Below are positions 23,295-31,336 of a stretch of DNA of 64,000 nucleotides, in pieces (positions within the stretch are counted from its first letter, which is position 1; every line of letters begins with the position of its first letter). Below the pieces are notes generated by a model. That model was not told where the DNA came from and searched no databases. It worked only from the letters and a program-made list of their open reading frames with translations. Position numbers and translations under genes: made by a program. This stretch comes from G963662605 sp963667005. Its GTDB lineage: Bacteria > Bacteroidota > Ignavibacteria > Ignavibacteriales > Ignavibacteriaceae. The DNA lies in NCBI GenBank assembly GCA_963667005.1, contig OY762937.1, positions 1,860,001 through 1,924,000 of the forward strand, in the 5' to 3' direction.

Positions 23295-25331
23295 TTATTT
23301 TTTACTAACGTTCTCAAAATCTTTAATATCAAATCCCTTAACCTCCGACTCGAATGTGAAAATCTGCGGCTTGTTTTTTCCTTTCGGTGCGATCTGGCTG
23401 AGTAGATCACCGTCGGTACCGGTCTGCTGCATTCTTTGATTAAGATGCATTACATCATCCATAGAAGTCTTGGTTATTATAGCGTTGCGGTCAATCTCTT
23501 TTTGTTCAGGCGTATAATCGCTCAGTGTAGCAACACCGGCAGCCATATCCTCCAGCATTTGCTGCGGATGTACTCGTTTATTCGGTATGTACCCGTCAGT
23601 TATTGCCTCGCCGTGATCTTTCATCCGCAGTACTTTAGCCAGCATTGCCTTTTCCAGATCAGTCTTCGCAAGTGCCGGAGTGCGCCATGCGTTGAGATAA
23701 GCGACACCGAGGAACTCGTCACTCTTCTCACTGAATATCCACGCCTCCTGATATTTGTGCGGATCTCTTCGCATGTATACTCGCGATCCTTTGAGCGGGA
23801 TCATCCAGTCAGCCCAGTAATAAATATCGTTCCTTCGGTTGACAACGATACCGTCGCGTCCGATAGTGAGTGTATCGGATGACCTCATGCAGAATAATTT
23901 CAGTGAATCCGGAGAAATACGAACAAGACTTTTATACTCTTCATTCCATACTTGTTCTCGTGTACGGCCTTGTAATACCTTTCCTTCACTTGGTATAGTA
24001 TGGACTATATTGTGGATGAAGTAATCGAAGAGCTCGATGTATTCGGTGATTTTAATGATACCGCCGGACTTTATTTCATGCGCTAAAACCTCCGGACGTT
24101 CTACATGATTGCCGCCTCGGTATCCCGGCATGCTTTTATCGAACCAATCTTTGAGGAATTTAAAGTCACGTTCAACTGGCTTTGATTGCCCGTTATATGC
24201 CTGTGCAAAGTGAACGATAATGTGAAGCTTCGCCAGCATACTGCGTGTTTTATCTTCGTCTACTTGCAGCTTAAATACACGTTTTGTCCCGGCAAAATCT
24301 TTACACCGGTAATCCTTTCCGTTATCAATGTATATTTCCTCTGGCAGCTCGTCATTATTATTACGCACAGCATTGAAAAATGCTTGGAATATGTGATCGG
24401 CACAGGGATCTTCCGTGTGTACATACCAGCCGAGCCATTTACCGGTTTTAAAATCTCTCCATACGGTCACCCAGGGGAAGTAAGCTTTCTTCCCTTTGCG
24501 TCTTGCGAAATCCGAATCATCAAATACGGCTATATCCATTTGCCGGTGATCTGAAACCCATACCTGGCCGGCTCGGACATTGCTGTAATCACGGTCGCAG
24601 TATGAATTGAATTTCCTGTTCCACCTGCTGTCGCCTTTGCGGGCTTTATAAATTGCGCTCTTTGGAATTTCGCGATATAGACGGGCCATGAACGTACTCT
24701 CGCTGGGGAAGTTCTCCGGTATCTCTCCAAGATTCCGCCGCATGTTAAAACCCTTTGTTGTTACCCATGCGCTGAGTGATCCGGGTCCGCCTTGTTTAAG
24801 ATAAAGAGCTTTGAAGTACTCGAAATCTTCATCGTCAATAATGCTGCTGCCGAGATTCTTTCCGTAACCCGGTATCAATGCTGTTATGCCGTCCGCCCGG
24901 TAAGCTTTCAGTTTTTTCATGTAATTGCCATAAGACAATCCACGGATACCAGACTTGAGTCGCAAGAGATCTTTCAGAGCTGCGCCGCACATACCGGCAG
25001 TCTCATCAAATAGCCCGATCCACTTGTCAACCTCGTTGCGTTGCCATTCCGGAAGCTGATTATATATCTCCATACGAACGTTGACATCCTCATTCTCAAG
25101 CACACGCTCATCTTTATCCGGTAAAATCTCTTCGTAGTATTTATGTATCGCTTCCTCAGGCATAGATGAGAGCGCTATCTCATATTGCATGCCGCCGTTG
25201 CCGTATTTCGGGCGTGTTGTAAATTTTCTTTCCTTGCACATAAGTCGTATATATTGAGGAGTGCAATTCATAAGCTCCGCCGCTTTCCGGACTCCAATCC
25301 AAACTTCAGTATCTATCGCTGTTTGTTCCAT
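23295..25331 (-). CDS. MuA-like DDE transposase
   Basis: A 678-residue protein that cuts and joins the prophage ends for integration and replicative transposition. The N-terminal winged-helix region (WIGVRKAAELMNCTPQYIRL, residues 11-30) binds DNA. The catalytic core has candidate acidic residues D261 (WVSDHRQMD), D336 (IYIDNGKD) and E387 (KPVERDF), with the Mu-type spacing. A beta-barrel domain follows (about 510-570), and the C-terminus should contact the ATPase. The length is typical of MuA (663). First large gene of the early operon. The end motifs at 224-256 and 28,935-29,069 are its presumed sites. Confidence 0.95.
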   Translation of the reverse strand: MEQTAIDTEVWIGVRKAAELMNCTPQYIRLMCKERKFTTRPKYGNGGMQYEIALSSMPEEAIHKYYEEILPDKDERVLENEDVNVRMEIYNQLPEWQRNEVDKWIGLFDETAGMCGAALKDLLRLKSGIRGLSYGNYMKKLKAYRADGITALIPGYGKNLGSSIIDDEDFEYFKALYLKQGGPGSLSAWVTTKGFNMRRNLGEIPENFPSESTFMARLYREIPKSAIYKARKGDSRWNRKFNSYCDRDYSNVRAGQVWVSDHRQMDIAVFDDSDFARRKGKKAYFPWVTVWRDFKTGKWLGWYVHTEDPCADHIFQAFFNAVRNNNDELPEEIYIDNGKDYRCKDFAGTKRVFKLQVDEDKTRSMLAKLHIIVHFAQAYNGQSKPVERDFKFLKDWFDKSMPGYRGGNHVERPEVLAHEIKSGGIIKITEYIELFDYFIHNIVHTIPSEGKVLQGRTREQVWNEEYKSLVRISPDSLKLFCMRSSDTLTIGRDGIVVNRRNDIYYWADWMIPLKGSRVYMRRDPHKYQEAWIFSEKSDEFLGVAYLNAWRTPALAKTDLEKAMLAKVLRMKDHGEAITDGYIPNKRVHPQQMLEDMAAGVATLSDYTPEQKEIDRNAIITKTSMDDVMHLNQRMQQTGTDGDLLSQIAPKGKNKPQIFTFESEVKGFDIKDFENVSKK

Positions 25332-25431
25332 AATTCAGATGTTTTAGTATATCAATAGTGTTTTTTTAATCTCCGGCGTCTGGCTATTTTTGCAGAGGCA
25401 CTTGCAAACCAACCATAACGCAGGAGATTGT

Positions 25432-25854
25432 ATGTTAAAGTCAATTGTCAAAATCATTGAATCAAAAGAAGCGTCTATTAAACGCTCCGTTAAATACGAA
25501 GAGATCATTTTTTTACACCAGTATTTTCAAGAGAATGATCGTGCTGTTTTTTGGAGCATCTTGAACCATGAGAAAAGTCGGCTGCTGTATTTGATGCGCC
25601 TATCGCAGGTTGAGCGACAGAAAGCGCTGAACCTTTTACCTCTGGAATCGAGGGCTTTATTAAAGTATTGCTTGCTTCACATGTGTGATTCCGGCGCGGC
25701 ACTCGTTGAGTCTTTAATTTACGATGACCCGAATGAAGAGTTCGTTGAGGATGTCTCCACTCTGTTTGCGACAGCTGCTTTACAGGCATCCAGTCATGCG
25801 GCCCTTTATCCAATATGGATGTTCGAGCAGCCATCCCCTTTTCTGAAGGACTAA
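25432..25854 (+). CDS. Helical protein of unknown function, opposite to the early operon
   Basis: A 140-residue protein from ATG 25,432, with a strong AGGAGA ribosome site. All-helical composition (KIIESKEASIKRSVKYEE..., QVERQKALNLLPLESRALLKY). It reads rightward within the leftward early region and starts about 100 bp from the transposase start. Its 3' half overlaps, antisense, the distal part of the frame at 25,505-26,071. Opposite orientation with its own ribosome site suggests independent expression, perhaps in the lysogen. No family recognised. Confidence 0.55.
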   Translation: MLKSIVKIIESKEASIKRSVKYEEIIFLHQYFQENDRAVFWSILNHEKSRLLYLMRLSQVERQKALNLLPLESRALLKYCLLHMCDSGAALVESLIYDDPNEEFVEDVSTLFATAALQASSHAALYPIWMFEQPSPFLKD

Positions 25855-26071
25855 CGAGTGGCTTTATTGTAAAATCTATCTGGGCTATATAGCGAACCAA
25901 TAAGTCCGGCCTTTCTTTAATTCTCCAGTTGCGGGGAATAATTGACATCCGTTCCTTGGCTCTACGCTTAATGGCAAAATACATGCAGTGTTCAGCTTCA
26001 AGAACAAAATCATTGCCGGTGTAGTAAGCTTTATTGCCATTGAGTTCGATATAGATATAGTAGTTTTTCAT
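25505..26071 (-). CDS. Early-operon protein with conserved N-terminal 75 residues; distal part doubtful
   Basis: From ATG 26,071 (MKNYYIYIELNGNKAYYTGND) the first 70 or so residues align in pattern with the neighbouring protein at 26,076-26,270 (YY-x-G-x-YxTG start, later W and D-F/W ending), indicating paralogues. Beyond residue 72 the frame runs antisense to the + strand gene and the sequence turns low-complexity and basic, as expected of a shadow. The frame may be real only if the two genes truly overlap tail to tail. Function unknown. Confidence 0.45.
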   Translation of the reverse strand: MKNYYIYIELNGNKAYYTGNDFVLEAEHCMYFAIKRRAKERMSIIPRNWRIKERPDLLVRYIAQIDFTIKPLVSPSEKGMAARTSILDKGPHDWMPVKQLSQTEWRHPQRTLHSGHRKLKTQRVPRRNHTCEASNTLIKPSIPEVKGSALSVAQPAIGASNTAADFSHGSRCSKKQHDHSLENTGVKK

Positions 26072-26075
26072 AAAA

Positions 26076-26270
26076 TTAATCCCAGTCAATCATTAATTTT
26101 TGCACAAGTTTCGGATGCCAGATATTCTTTTGAATGATCTTCAGCGCCGTCTCAGCGCTTTGATGCTTGATGTACTCTTTCGCTTTCTCCCGGAGTGCAG
26201 ATATTCCTCTACCCGTCCAGTACCAGAATTTCCCGTGCCCATCTTCCGCTTTAAGGTAATAATCACTCAT
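26076..26270 (-). CDS. Small early protein, paralogue of its downstream neighbour
   Basis: A 64-residue protein. The ATG at 26,268-26,270 overlaps the upstream stop (ATGAGTGA). It begins MSDYYLKAEDGHGKFWYWTG and ends KLMIDWD. The layout matches the N-terminal region of the protein encoded 4 nt downstream, suggesting tandem duplication. No known family. Confidence 0.55.
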   Translation of the reverse strand: MSDYYLKAEDGHGKFWYWTGRGISALREKAKEYIKHQSAETALKIIQKNIWHPKLVQKLMIDWD

Positions 26271-26643
26271 CGTTATCCCTTTCCGCACCAACCGTCGCTT
26301 CAGCTGGATTGCTGAGCCACTCTAAATGTCTATCCATGGCAGTAACCATATGTATGTTAAGCTTACCGTGTAACTCACCAAGCTTAATAATTTCCAGAAC
26401 CGCATCCGCATAAGGCTCGTCCCGGTTAACCACGTAATATCCCGGAGTTCCTTCTTTCCCGTTACGTTTGCGGTGATCTGCAATTTTTTTAAGCAATCTT
26501 GTTAACGTTCGTAATCCTTGACTGTCGAGTGCTCTGATCACATCTTCTGACTTGATCACTATATGCGAACCGTCTTTCACTTTGAACTCCTGACTTTGCA
26601 CTTCGGACTCTTTCCCGCCGTGGTTGATCGCACCTGTACACAT
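26263..26643 (-). CDS. Early-operon protein of unknown function
   Basis: A 126-residue protein with a GAGAGG ribosome site. The core contains EDVIRALDSQGLRTLTRLLKKIADHRKR and DEPYADAVLEIIKLGE, a soluble helical domain. It lies between the CII-like regulator and the small paralogue pair, with short gaps. No family recognised. Confidence 0.5.
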   Translation of the reverse strand: MCTGAINHGGKESEVQSQEFKVKDGSHIVIKSEDVIRALDSQGLRTLTRLLKKIADHRKRNGKEGTPGYYVVNRDEPYADAVLEIIKLGELHGKLNIHMVTAMDRHLEWLSNPAEATVGAERDNDE

Positions 26644-26654
26644 GTTGAACCTCT

Positions 26655-27137
26655 CTAATTTTGTAAATCTAATTCTATCTGACCGACAACTGCTTTTTCG
26701 CAGTACTTCTGCGACTGGACACTGCGCTCCATGACCGTCCGGAGCGATTCATCCACTTTTTGAAAATTGATTGCGTTGGGATTATCTAAAAATTCTTTCA
26801 TGTCCCGGACTGCCTTGGTCGTTGCTTCCTGATACTCGTTGAGCATACCGATGCCGTCCAGCTTGAGGTTTTTGAATCTCGGTATCTTCACAAGAAGAAA
26901 CCCGCAGCGCTTCGCTATATGATTTAATATCGAATAGTTCTTTGTGGCATTCATTAAGGGGATCAGATAATCAACGGGAAATTTCACGCCGGATCCATGC
27001 TTCTCTTCAATCGGAAGGCATGCCCGGTATAGATAACTGGTTGAAATGCCCGTCTCATCGGATAATTCTGCTACCGTCTTATTTGCCCGGTGAACAGTCT
27101 CATATAAGAACGATTTTAACGTGTTAAAATCAGCCAT
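26655..27137 (-). CDS. Phage regulatory protein CII family (CP76-like)
   Basis: A 160-residue protein. The N-terminal part, FLYETVHRANKTVAELSDETGISTSYLYRAC, is a helix-turn-helix of the type in the CP76/CII family of P2- and Mu-like phage regulators. The rest is helical and probably oligomerises. It has an AAGGAT ribosome site. Second gene of the early operon; it likely tunes the lytic/lysogenic choice or replication. Family assignment is fair; targets unknown. Confidence 0.65.
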   Translation of the reverse strand: MADFNTLKSFLYETVHRANKTVAELSDETGISTSYLYRACLPIEEKHGSGVKFPVDYLIPLMNATKNYSILNHIAKRCGFLLVKIPRFKNLKLDGIGMLNEYQEATTKAVRDMKEFLDNPNAINFQKVDESLRTVMERSVQSQKYCEKAVVGQIELDLQN

Positions 27138-27222
27138 GATAAAAATCCTTGGAAATTTTAAAGGCTTTTGTCTTGGAAAAGTTGTAAATTGCCGTTAACA
27201 CTGATGCGCGTTTGGTATTCAT

Positions 27223-27420
27223 CTACGCGGCCTGTTTTATCATATTATAAGCGAGAAGTCGTACCGGTTGTCCGTATTTCTTGCTTTTACGCTTTCCCCG
27301 GAGGATCATATTGACATAAGCAGAGGTTATCTTGAAATGACGGGCTATTTTGCTCTGATTGACGAACTCCAGTTCTTCATCGGTAAAGACCACGTCGTCT
27401 ATATTTTTAACGGATGTCAT
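27223..27420 (-). CDS. Ner/Cro-like small DNA-binding protein
   Basis: A 65-residue basic protein with a helix-turn-helix (NQSKIARHFKITSAYVNMIL, residues 21-40) and an RGKRKSKKYG basic stretch. It is the first gene of the early operon, directly opposite the repressor across the operator. In Mu this position holds ner, which shuts down repressor and early transcription. The AAAGGA ribosome site precedes ATG 27,420. Confidence 0.7.
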   Translation of the reverse strand: MTSVKNIDDVVFTDEELEFVNQSKIARHFKITSAYVNMILRGKRKSKKYGQPVRLLAYNMIKQAA

Positions 27421-27514
27421 TGAGATATCCTTTTTTATTAAAATTTGTGTTAATAAACTGTAACAAATATAACGTTTTGTTATGTCCGAGTCAAGTAAAA
27501 TATAATGAATTATT
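27421..27514. promoter_or_regulatory. Repressor/early divergent control region with operator and promoters
   Basis: On the minus strand, TTGACT (27,489-27,494), a 17-bp spacer and TATATT (27,466-27,471) form a strong early promoter. The palindrome TAACAAA...TTTGTTA (27,461-27,482, 8-bp spacer) covers its -10 and spacer, an ideal repressor operator. Rightward, TATAAT at 27,501-27,506 lies only 8 nt before the repressor ATG with no ribosome site, so the repressor mRNA may be leaderless, like lambda cI from PRM. The -35 for the rightward promoter is weak (TTGTTA). Confidence 0.7.
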
Positions 27515-28135
27515 ATGTCTATAGGTGAAAGATTACGTCAATTTGCCGATAGTAAGGGAGGAATCGTTAAATTAGCGATAGAAATGGGCATTTCTCAGCC
27601 ACGACTATCACAATATATTTCTGAAAAAAATGATATAAGCTCAGAGGTTTTTGAGCTTTTGGTTTCCGTTGGTTGCGATCTTAATTGGTTGATTACAGGG
27701 AAAGGATCCCCTAATTTCTCAACGAAACAAATTGTGTCAAATAACCCGTCGTTAAAATTACTTGGTTCTATTCCTGCCGGTACTGGGGAGATGCATCTTC
27801 ACGACTACGTTGGCTATGAAACCATAGACATTGATCCGAACAATCACGAACTGCTGCTGATTGACAAAGAGACCGGCGACTCCATGACACCGATCTTCAA
27901 ACCTGGTGATCAGGTATTGGTAAGCTATAAGGATCCCGTCTTTGATGGTTGTATCGTAGCGGCAAAGTGGGGTAATAATAAAGGCGCCGTTAAAATACTT
28001 GTATATAATAAAGATATGCCGGACTATGTCATTCTGCGCTCACTCAATCAGGCTGAAGAGCCGATCTTCCTGAAGAAAAAAGACGTGAAACTATACCGGG
28101 TTGTGGCGTGGTTTGATAAAAGAAAAAACAAATAA
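27515..28135 (+). CDS. XRE/S24 phage repressor, LexA-type self-cleaving
   Basis: A 206-residue lysogeny repressor. The N-terminal helix-turn-helix (residues about 16-38, GIVKLAIEMGISQPRLSQYI) is followed by an S24 peptidase domain. An Ala88-Gly89 cleavage site (SIPAGTG), catalytic Ser123 (GDSMTP) and Lys160 (GAVKIL) are all present with LexA-like spacing (37 residues). It should be cleaved when RecA is activated, making the prophage inducible by DNA damage, unlike wild-type Mu, whose repressor lacks this domain. It faces the early operon across the operator. Confidence 0.9.
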   Translation: MSIGERLRQFADSKGGIVKLAIEMGISQPRLSQYISEKNDISSEVFELLVSVGCDLNWLITGKGSPNFSTKQIVSNNPSLKLLGSIPAGTGEMHLHDYVGYETIDIDPNNHELLLIDKETGDSMTPIFKPGDQVLVSYKDPVFDGCIVAAKWGNNKGAVKILVYNKDMPDYVILRSLNQAEEPIFLKKKDVKLYRVVAWFDKRKNK

Positions 28136-28145
28136 GGAGAGATAT

Positions 28146-28634
28146 ATGAATAGTGTTAAAATATTTTCAATCGTTGGCATGATCCTTTGTTTGATTGGTT
28201 GCACTTCGATTCATCGACTAATGATAAATTCTAATGGCCAAATGATTGATTGTAATGCTGCTGGTCACGGGCTATTAGGTGTTTCATTGGCTGAAAAATA
28301 TGCGGAAGATTGCGTGGATAGCTGGGAAAAAGCTGGCTATCTTGAATTGGATTTTGCGGGTTTCGTTGGCATGGTCTTTCGTGCAGATAGCACAATGAGA
28401 ATATTACAAGTGATAAAAGATGCTCCGGCTGATAAAGCTGGTATTTTGGTAGATGATAAACTCATTTCTGTCAATGGTGTCAAAGTTACTTCCTTAATTG
28501 ATGCAAAGCGTTTGTTGTTTGGCCGGTCTGGTGAATTTGTGACTGTTATAATAGAAAGAAATGGTAAAAATTCCGAATATGTTTTGAAACGTGCCTCTTA
28601 CACTTCCATATTTGGGAAATCTCGATATAAATGA
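28146..28634 (+). CDS. Lipoprotein with PDZ domain, probable lysogenic-conversion gene
   Basis: A 162-residue protein from ATG 28,146, with an AAGGAGA site 10 nt after the repressor stop. A type II signal peptide ends in the lipobox LIGC (Cys19). Residues about 75-145 form a PDZ domain: a GLLGV/GFVGM-like carboxylate loop, KDAPADKAGILVDDKLISVNG and a final VIIERNGK strand. It is cotranscribed with the repressor and hence made in the lysogen. An envelope role such as superinfection exclusion is inferred. Confidence 0.78.
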   Translation: MNSVKIFSIVGMILCLIGCTSIHRLMINSNGQMIDCNAAGHGLLGVSLAEKYAEDCVDSWEKAGYLELDFAGFVGMVFRADSTMRILQVIKDAPADKAGILVDDKLISVNGVKVTSLIDAKRLLFGRSGEFVTVIIERNGKNSEYVLKRASYTSIFGKSRYK

Positions 28635-28655
28635 CACTATGTCATAGATTTTTCA
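28631..28655 (+). terminator. Weak terminator after repressor-lipoprotein operon
   Basis: ATGACA-CTA-TGTCAT (28,631-28,645), followed after three bases by a short T-run. It overlaps the lipoprotein stop codon. The short stem makes it a modest terminator. Confidence 0.45.
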
Positions 28656-28670
28656 TGTTTGACGGCGGCA

Positions 28671-28817
28671 AAAGGTAGCAAGTCAATTTATGATTTTACA
28701 TTTTGTGCAATTTTAAACTATTTTCTAAGTAATTATAATTATAGTAGTTAGCTAAGAGACTCGGACATAATTACACTTGCTACCTTTATTGCTACCTTTT
28801 GAATTAGGGTAGCAAGT
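28671..28817. repeat. GGTAGCAAGT repeat family near the right end
   Basis: Four copies of a GGTAGCAA-type motif: AAAGGTAGCAAGT (28,671-28,683), its exact 13-bp inverted copy (28,775-28,787), a second inverted copy (28,789-28,800, TTGCTACCTTTT) and a fourth copy, direct relative to the first (28,808-28,817). The block is non-coding and lies between the lipoprotein terminator and the transposase sites. Function unknown; it may be an enhancer or a remnant of another insertion. Confidence 0.6.
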
Positions 28818-28934
28818 AGAATTGTTGTTCGAATTGTGGCATGAGGGTGGCTCTAATTTGCGTTTATAAGCGGTTTACGTGCTTTTTAAGGGTAGTTTAA
28901 AGGCAGGTATAAGTAAGTTTCAAAATGTAAAAAA

Positions 28935-29069
28935 TCTCAAACTAAGTGCAGTTTTATGGTAATTTGTGTAAAAAGTCGCAAACTGATTCATTCGCGCCTT
29001 TTTTTTCTAACCTTTTATATTTTAATGACTTGTGGCAGAATCTCAAACTCATTATTATTCTCAAATTAC
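28935..29069 (-). other. Right-end transposase-binding repeats
   Basis: On the minus strand, TTAGTTTGAGA (28,935-28,945, identical to the left-end copies), a weak copy (28,976-28,986), ATGAGTTTGAGA-type (29,041-29,051) and GTAATTTGAGA (29,059-29,069). They are inverted relative to the left end, as required for paired-end synapsis. The spacing differs from the left end (18, about 65 and 41 bp), giving asymmetric ends as in Mu. Confidence 0.72.
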
Positions 29070-29082
29070 ACTAACCTTTATA

Positions 29083-29090
29083 ATAACGGC
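29083..29090. repeat. Right copy of target-site duplication (ATAACGGC)
   Basis: Matches 212-219 and lies at the point where the lyase reading frame resumes (ATA ACG GCC TCC). Confidence 0.8.
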
Positions 29091-30996
29091 CTCCACAAAT
29101 TTTGTTGATAACTCAGGAGGAACAGGTGTCTATTCATTGAGGACTGTTCTGAACGATACCGAAAGTACGCAATCAGAAAGCCCTGTCATGTTTTCAAAAT
29201 CCGGACTCGCAATTCCGCTCACTCCGCCTCCCGCGGGTATTACACCGGCTGACTCCGCCTATACATATACGCCAAACGATTGCAGCGTTGCTGATTTAGA
29301 CGGTGACGGTGAGTATGAAATAATTTTAAAATGGGATCCTACCAACTCGCATGATAATTCGGAAAAGGGATACACAGGCAATGTTTTTATTGACGCGTAT
29401 AAATTGAACGGTACCCGCTTGTGGAGGATTGACCTTGGTAAATATATTCGTGCAGGGGCACACTACACACAATTTATGGTGTACGATTTAGCAAGCGACG
29501 GACATCCTGTGATGGTATGTAAAACTGCGGATGGTACCACTGATGCTCTTGGGAACTGCATCGGAAAAGATACAGTTGACTTCCGTAATTCGAGCGGATA
29601 CGTGCTTAATGGACCGGAATATCTCACCGTGTTTGACGGATTGACCGGGGCTGCCATTACTACAGTTCCGTACGATCCGCCGCGTGGCTCAGTGAGCGCA
29701 TGGGGCGATAGCTATGGGAATAGAGTTGACCGTTTTCTGGCATGCGTCGCATATTTGGATGGTGTGCATCCGAGTCTTGTCATGTGCAGAGGATACTATA
29801 CGCGTACCGTGCTTGTGGCGTATGATTATAAAAACAGAACTTTAACTCAGCGATGGAAATTCGATACCGACTTGAACGGGTTGACAACCTATAAAAACCA
29901 GGGAAATCACAATTTGGCGGTCGGTGATGTGGATGGTGACGGATACGATGAAATTGTATACGGCGCATGCTGCATAGACCATGATGGAACGGGTCTTTAT
30001 ACAACAGGGTTAAAACACGGCGACGCGATGCATCTTTCTCAAATGGATCCGGCTAATCCCAACATGCGGGTTTGGAAATGTCTTGAAGATAACAAAGGAC
30101 TGGTGTTGACCGACGCTAAAACAGGGTCTGTTATTTTTCAGCTTACCTATACTGCCGATGTCGGCAGAGCAATGGCCGCTGATATTGACCCAACCCATCC
30201 CGGATTTGAACTTTGGGGTACTTCAATTACAGGAACCTATGACTTAACAGGTGCCCAAGTCTCTACAAAGAGGCCCTCCGTTAATTTTGGAAGCTGGTGG
30301 GATGGCGACTTATTGCGTGAGTTGTTGGACGGTGTGAGAATAACAAAATGGAATTATGCAAACAGTAGTACTTCTACGCTTTTAGATAAAACCGGAATAT
30401 GTCAATCAAATAACACCACGAAAGCAACTCCGTGTTTGAGTGCGGATATTCTTGGAGACTGGCGAGAAGAAGTTGTTCTACGGAATATGACCAATGATTC
30501 ACTGATGATCTATACAACATCAATACCGACGAGTTACAGAATATATACGTTAATGCATAATCCTCAGTACCGGGTAAGTGTTGCGTGGCAGAATGTGGCA
30601 TACAATCAACCGCCTCAGGTAAATTACTTTTTAGGTGAAGGCATGGTATATCCACCGGCACAACCTAATATTGTAGTTGTTGATCCGCATAATGGCAGCA
30701 ATGATGTGAAGACGGAACGGGAATTGCAATCGAAAAAATTCCACATTAATCAGAATTATCCCAATCCCTTTAATCCGTCAACAACAATCAGTTATGAACT
30801 TGCCGCAGCCGGGAAAGTTACTATTACAATATCCGACATCATGGGAAGAAAAATTACCACATTAGTTGATGGACAAAGATCTGCCGGTAGTCATTCCGAA
30901 ATATTCAATGCGGCTCCATTACCGAGCGGCACGTATTTTTATACCATACAAGTAGGTACCTCCCGGCATAGTAAAAAAATGCTGTTGCTGAAATAA
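29083..30996 (+). pseudogene. Rhamnogalacturonan lyase (PL11), 3' fragment with T9SS sorting domain
   Basis: This carries most of the catalytic beta-propeller: VADLDGDGEYEIILKWDP, GYTGNVFIDAYKLNG, RAGAHYTQFMVYDL and later VGDVDGDGYDEIVYGA are hallmark PL11/RG-lyase calcium-binding repeats. The last 85 residues are a T9SS type A sorting domain (NYPNPFNPSTTISYEL to KKMLLLK). The frame is open back to GTG 29,032 inside the prophage, but without signal peptide or ribosome site, so this fragment is unlikely to yield secreted enzyme. The intact gene would code for about 710 residues. Confidence 0.9.
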
Positions 30997-31000
30997 ACTT

Positions 31001-31336
31001 ATTGCAAGTTATGTAATTCAAGCCCGTTTATACGGGCTTGTTTGTTTTAAACAAACCGGATTTTAAAGTCGATAAAAAAGTTCAATTCTGAAAATTTCTT
31101 CATTTTCCCAGCGGTAAATAATTCGCTCCCTGCGAAAAAATTTCATCCCTGCCAATAAAAAAGCCTAAATGTGATTAAAAAATCAAGGATTCTAAAGTCT
31201 CTAATTAGGCATGCTTTTTGAATCTACTCGATAGGTTTTCTGTGTCCATTATTGCATTAATAGATTTGGCATTTAGAATTTAGCATTAAAAATTGACACG
31301 TAACTCATTCACAAATTAATTACAAGGAGCTCTCGA
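31001..31336. other. Intergenic gap with terminator and AT-rich promoter region
   Basis: A hairpin terminator (31,019-31,046) is followed by about 290 bp of AT-rich, non-coding sequence upstream of the repeat-protein gene, whose ATG has an AAGGAG site. No RNA gene or further repeat was seen. Confidence 0.6.
31019..31046 (+). terminator. Terminator of the rhamnogalacturonan lyase gene
   Basis: CAAGCCCG-TTTATA-CGGGCTTG followed by TTTGTTTT; 23 bp after the lyase stop. Confidence 0.85.

Larger units (their letters stand above)
220..29082. mobile_element. Complete Mu-like transposable prophage, about 28.9 kb
   Basis: It is bounded by a direct repeat in the interrupted lyase gene and by end-specific motifs in inverted orientation. 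It encodes the diagnostic transposable-phage set: DDE transposase (MuA), AAA ATPase (MuB), Gam, GemA, and the Mu-type head genes gp27-like to gpG, gpI, major capsid, gp36 and gp37. No sheath, baseplate-wedge or tail-fibre genes were recognised, so a Mu-type contractile tail is not supported. Every expected module is present, so the prophage may be functional, except that one small early gene carries an in-frame stop (20,445). The length is below that of Mu (about 37 kb). The outermost bases do not show the TG...CA termini of Mu, so the exact ends are uncertain by a few bases. Confidence 0.95.

Noticed and set aside
23436..24554. Several + strand open frames within the transposase gene
   Set aside because: They are antisense to a strongly supported DDE transposase, lack ribosome sites and have Cys/Ser-rich shadow composition.
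29032..29090. New N-terminus for the lyase fragment from GTG 29,032 within the prophage
   Set aside because: The frame is open, but there is no ribosome site or signal peptide, so a functional fusion start is unlikely.
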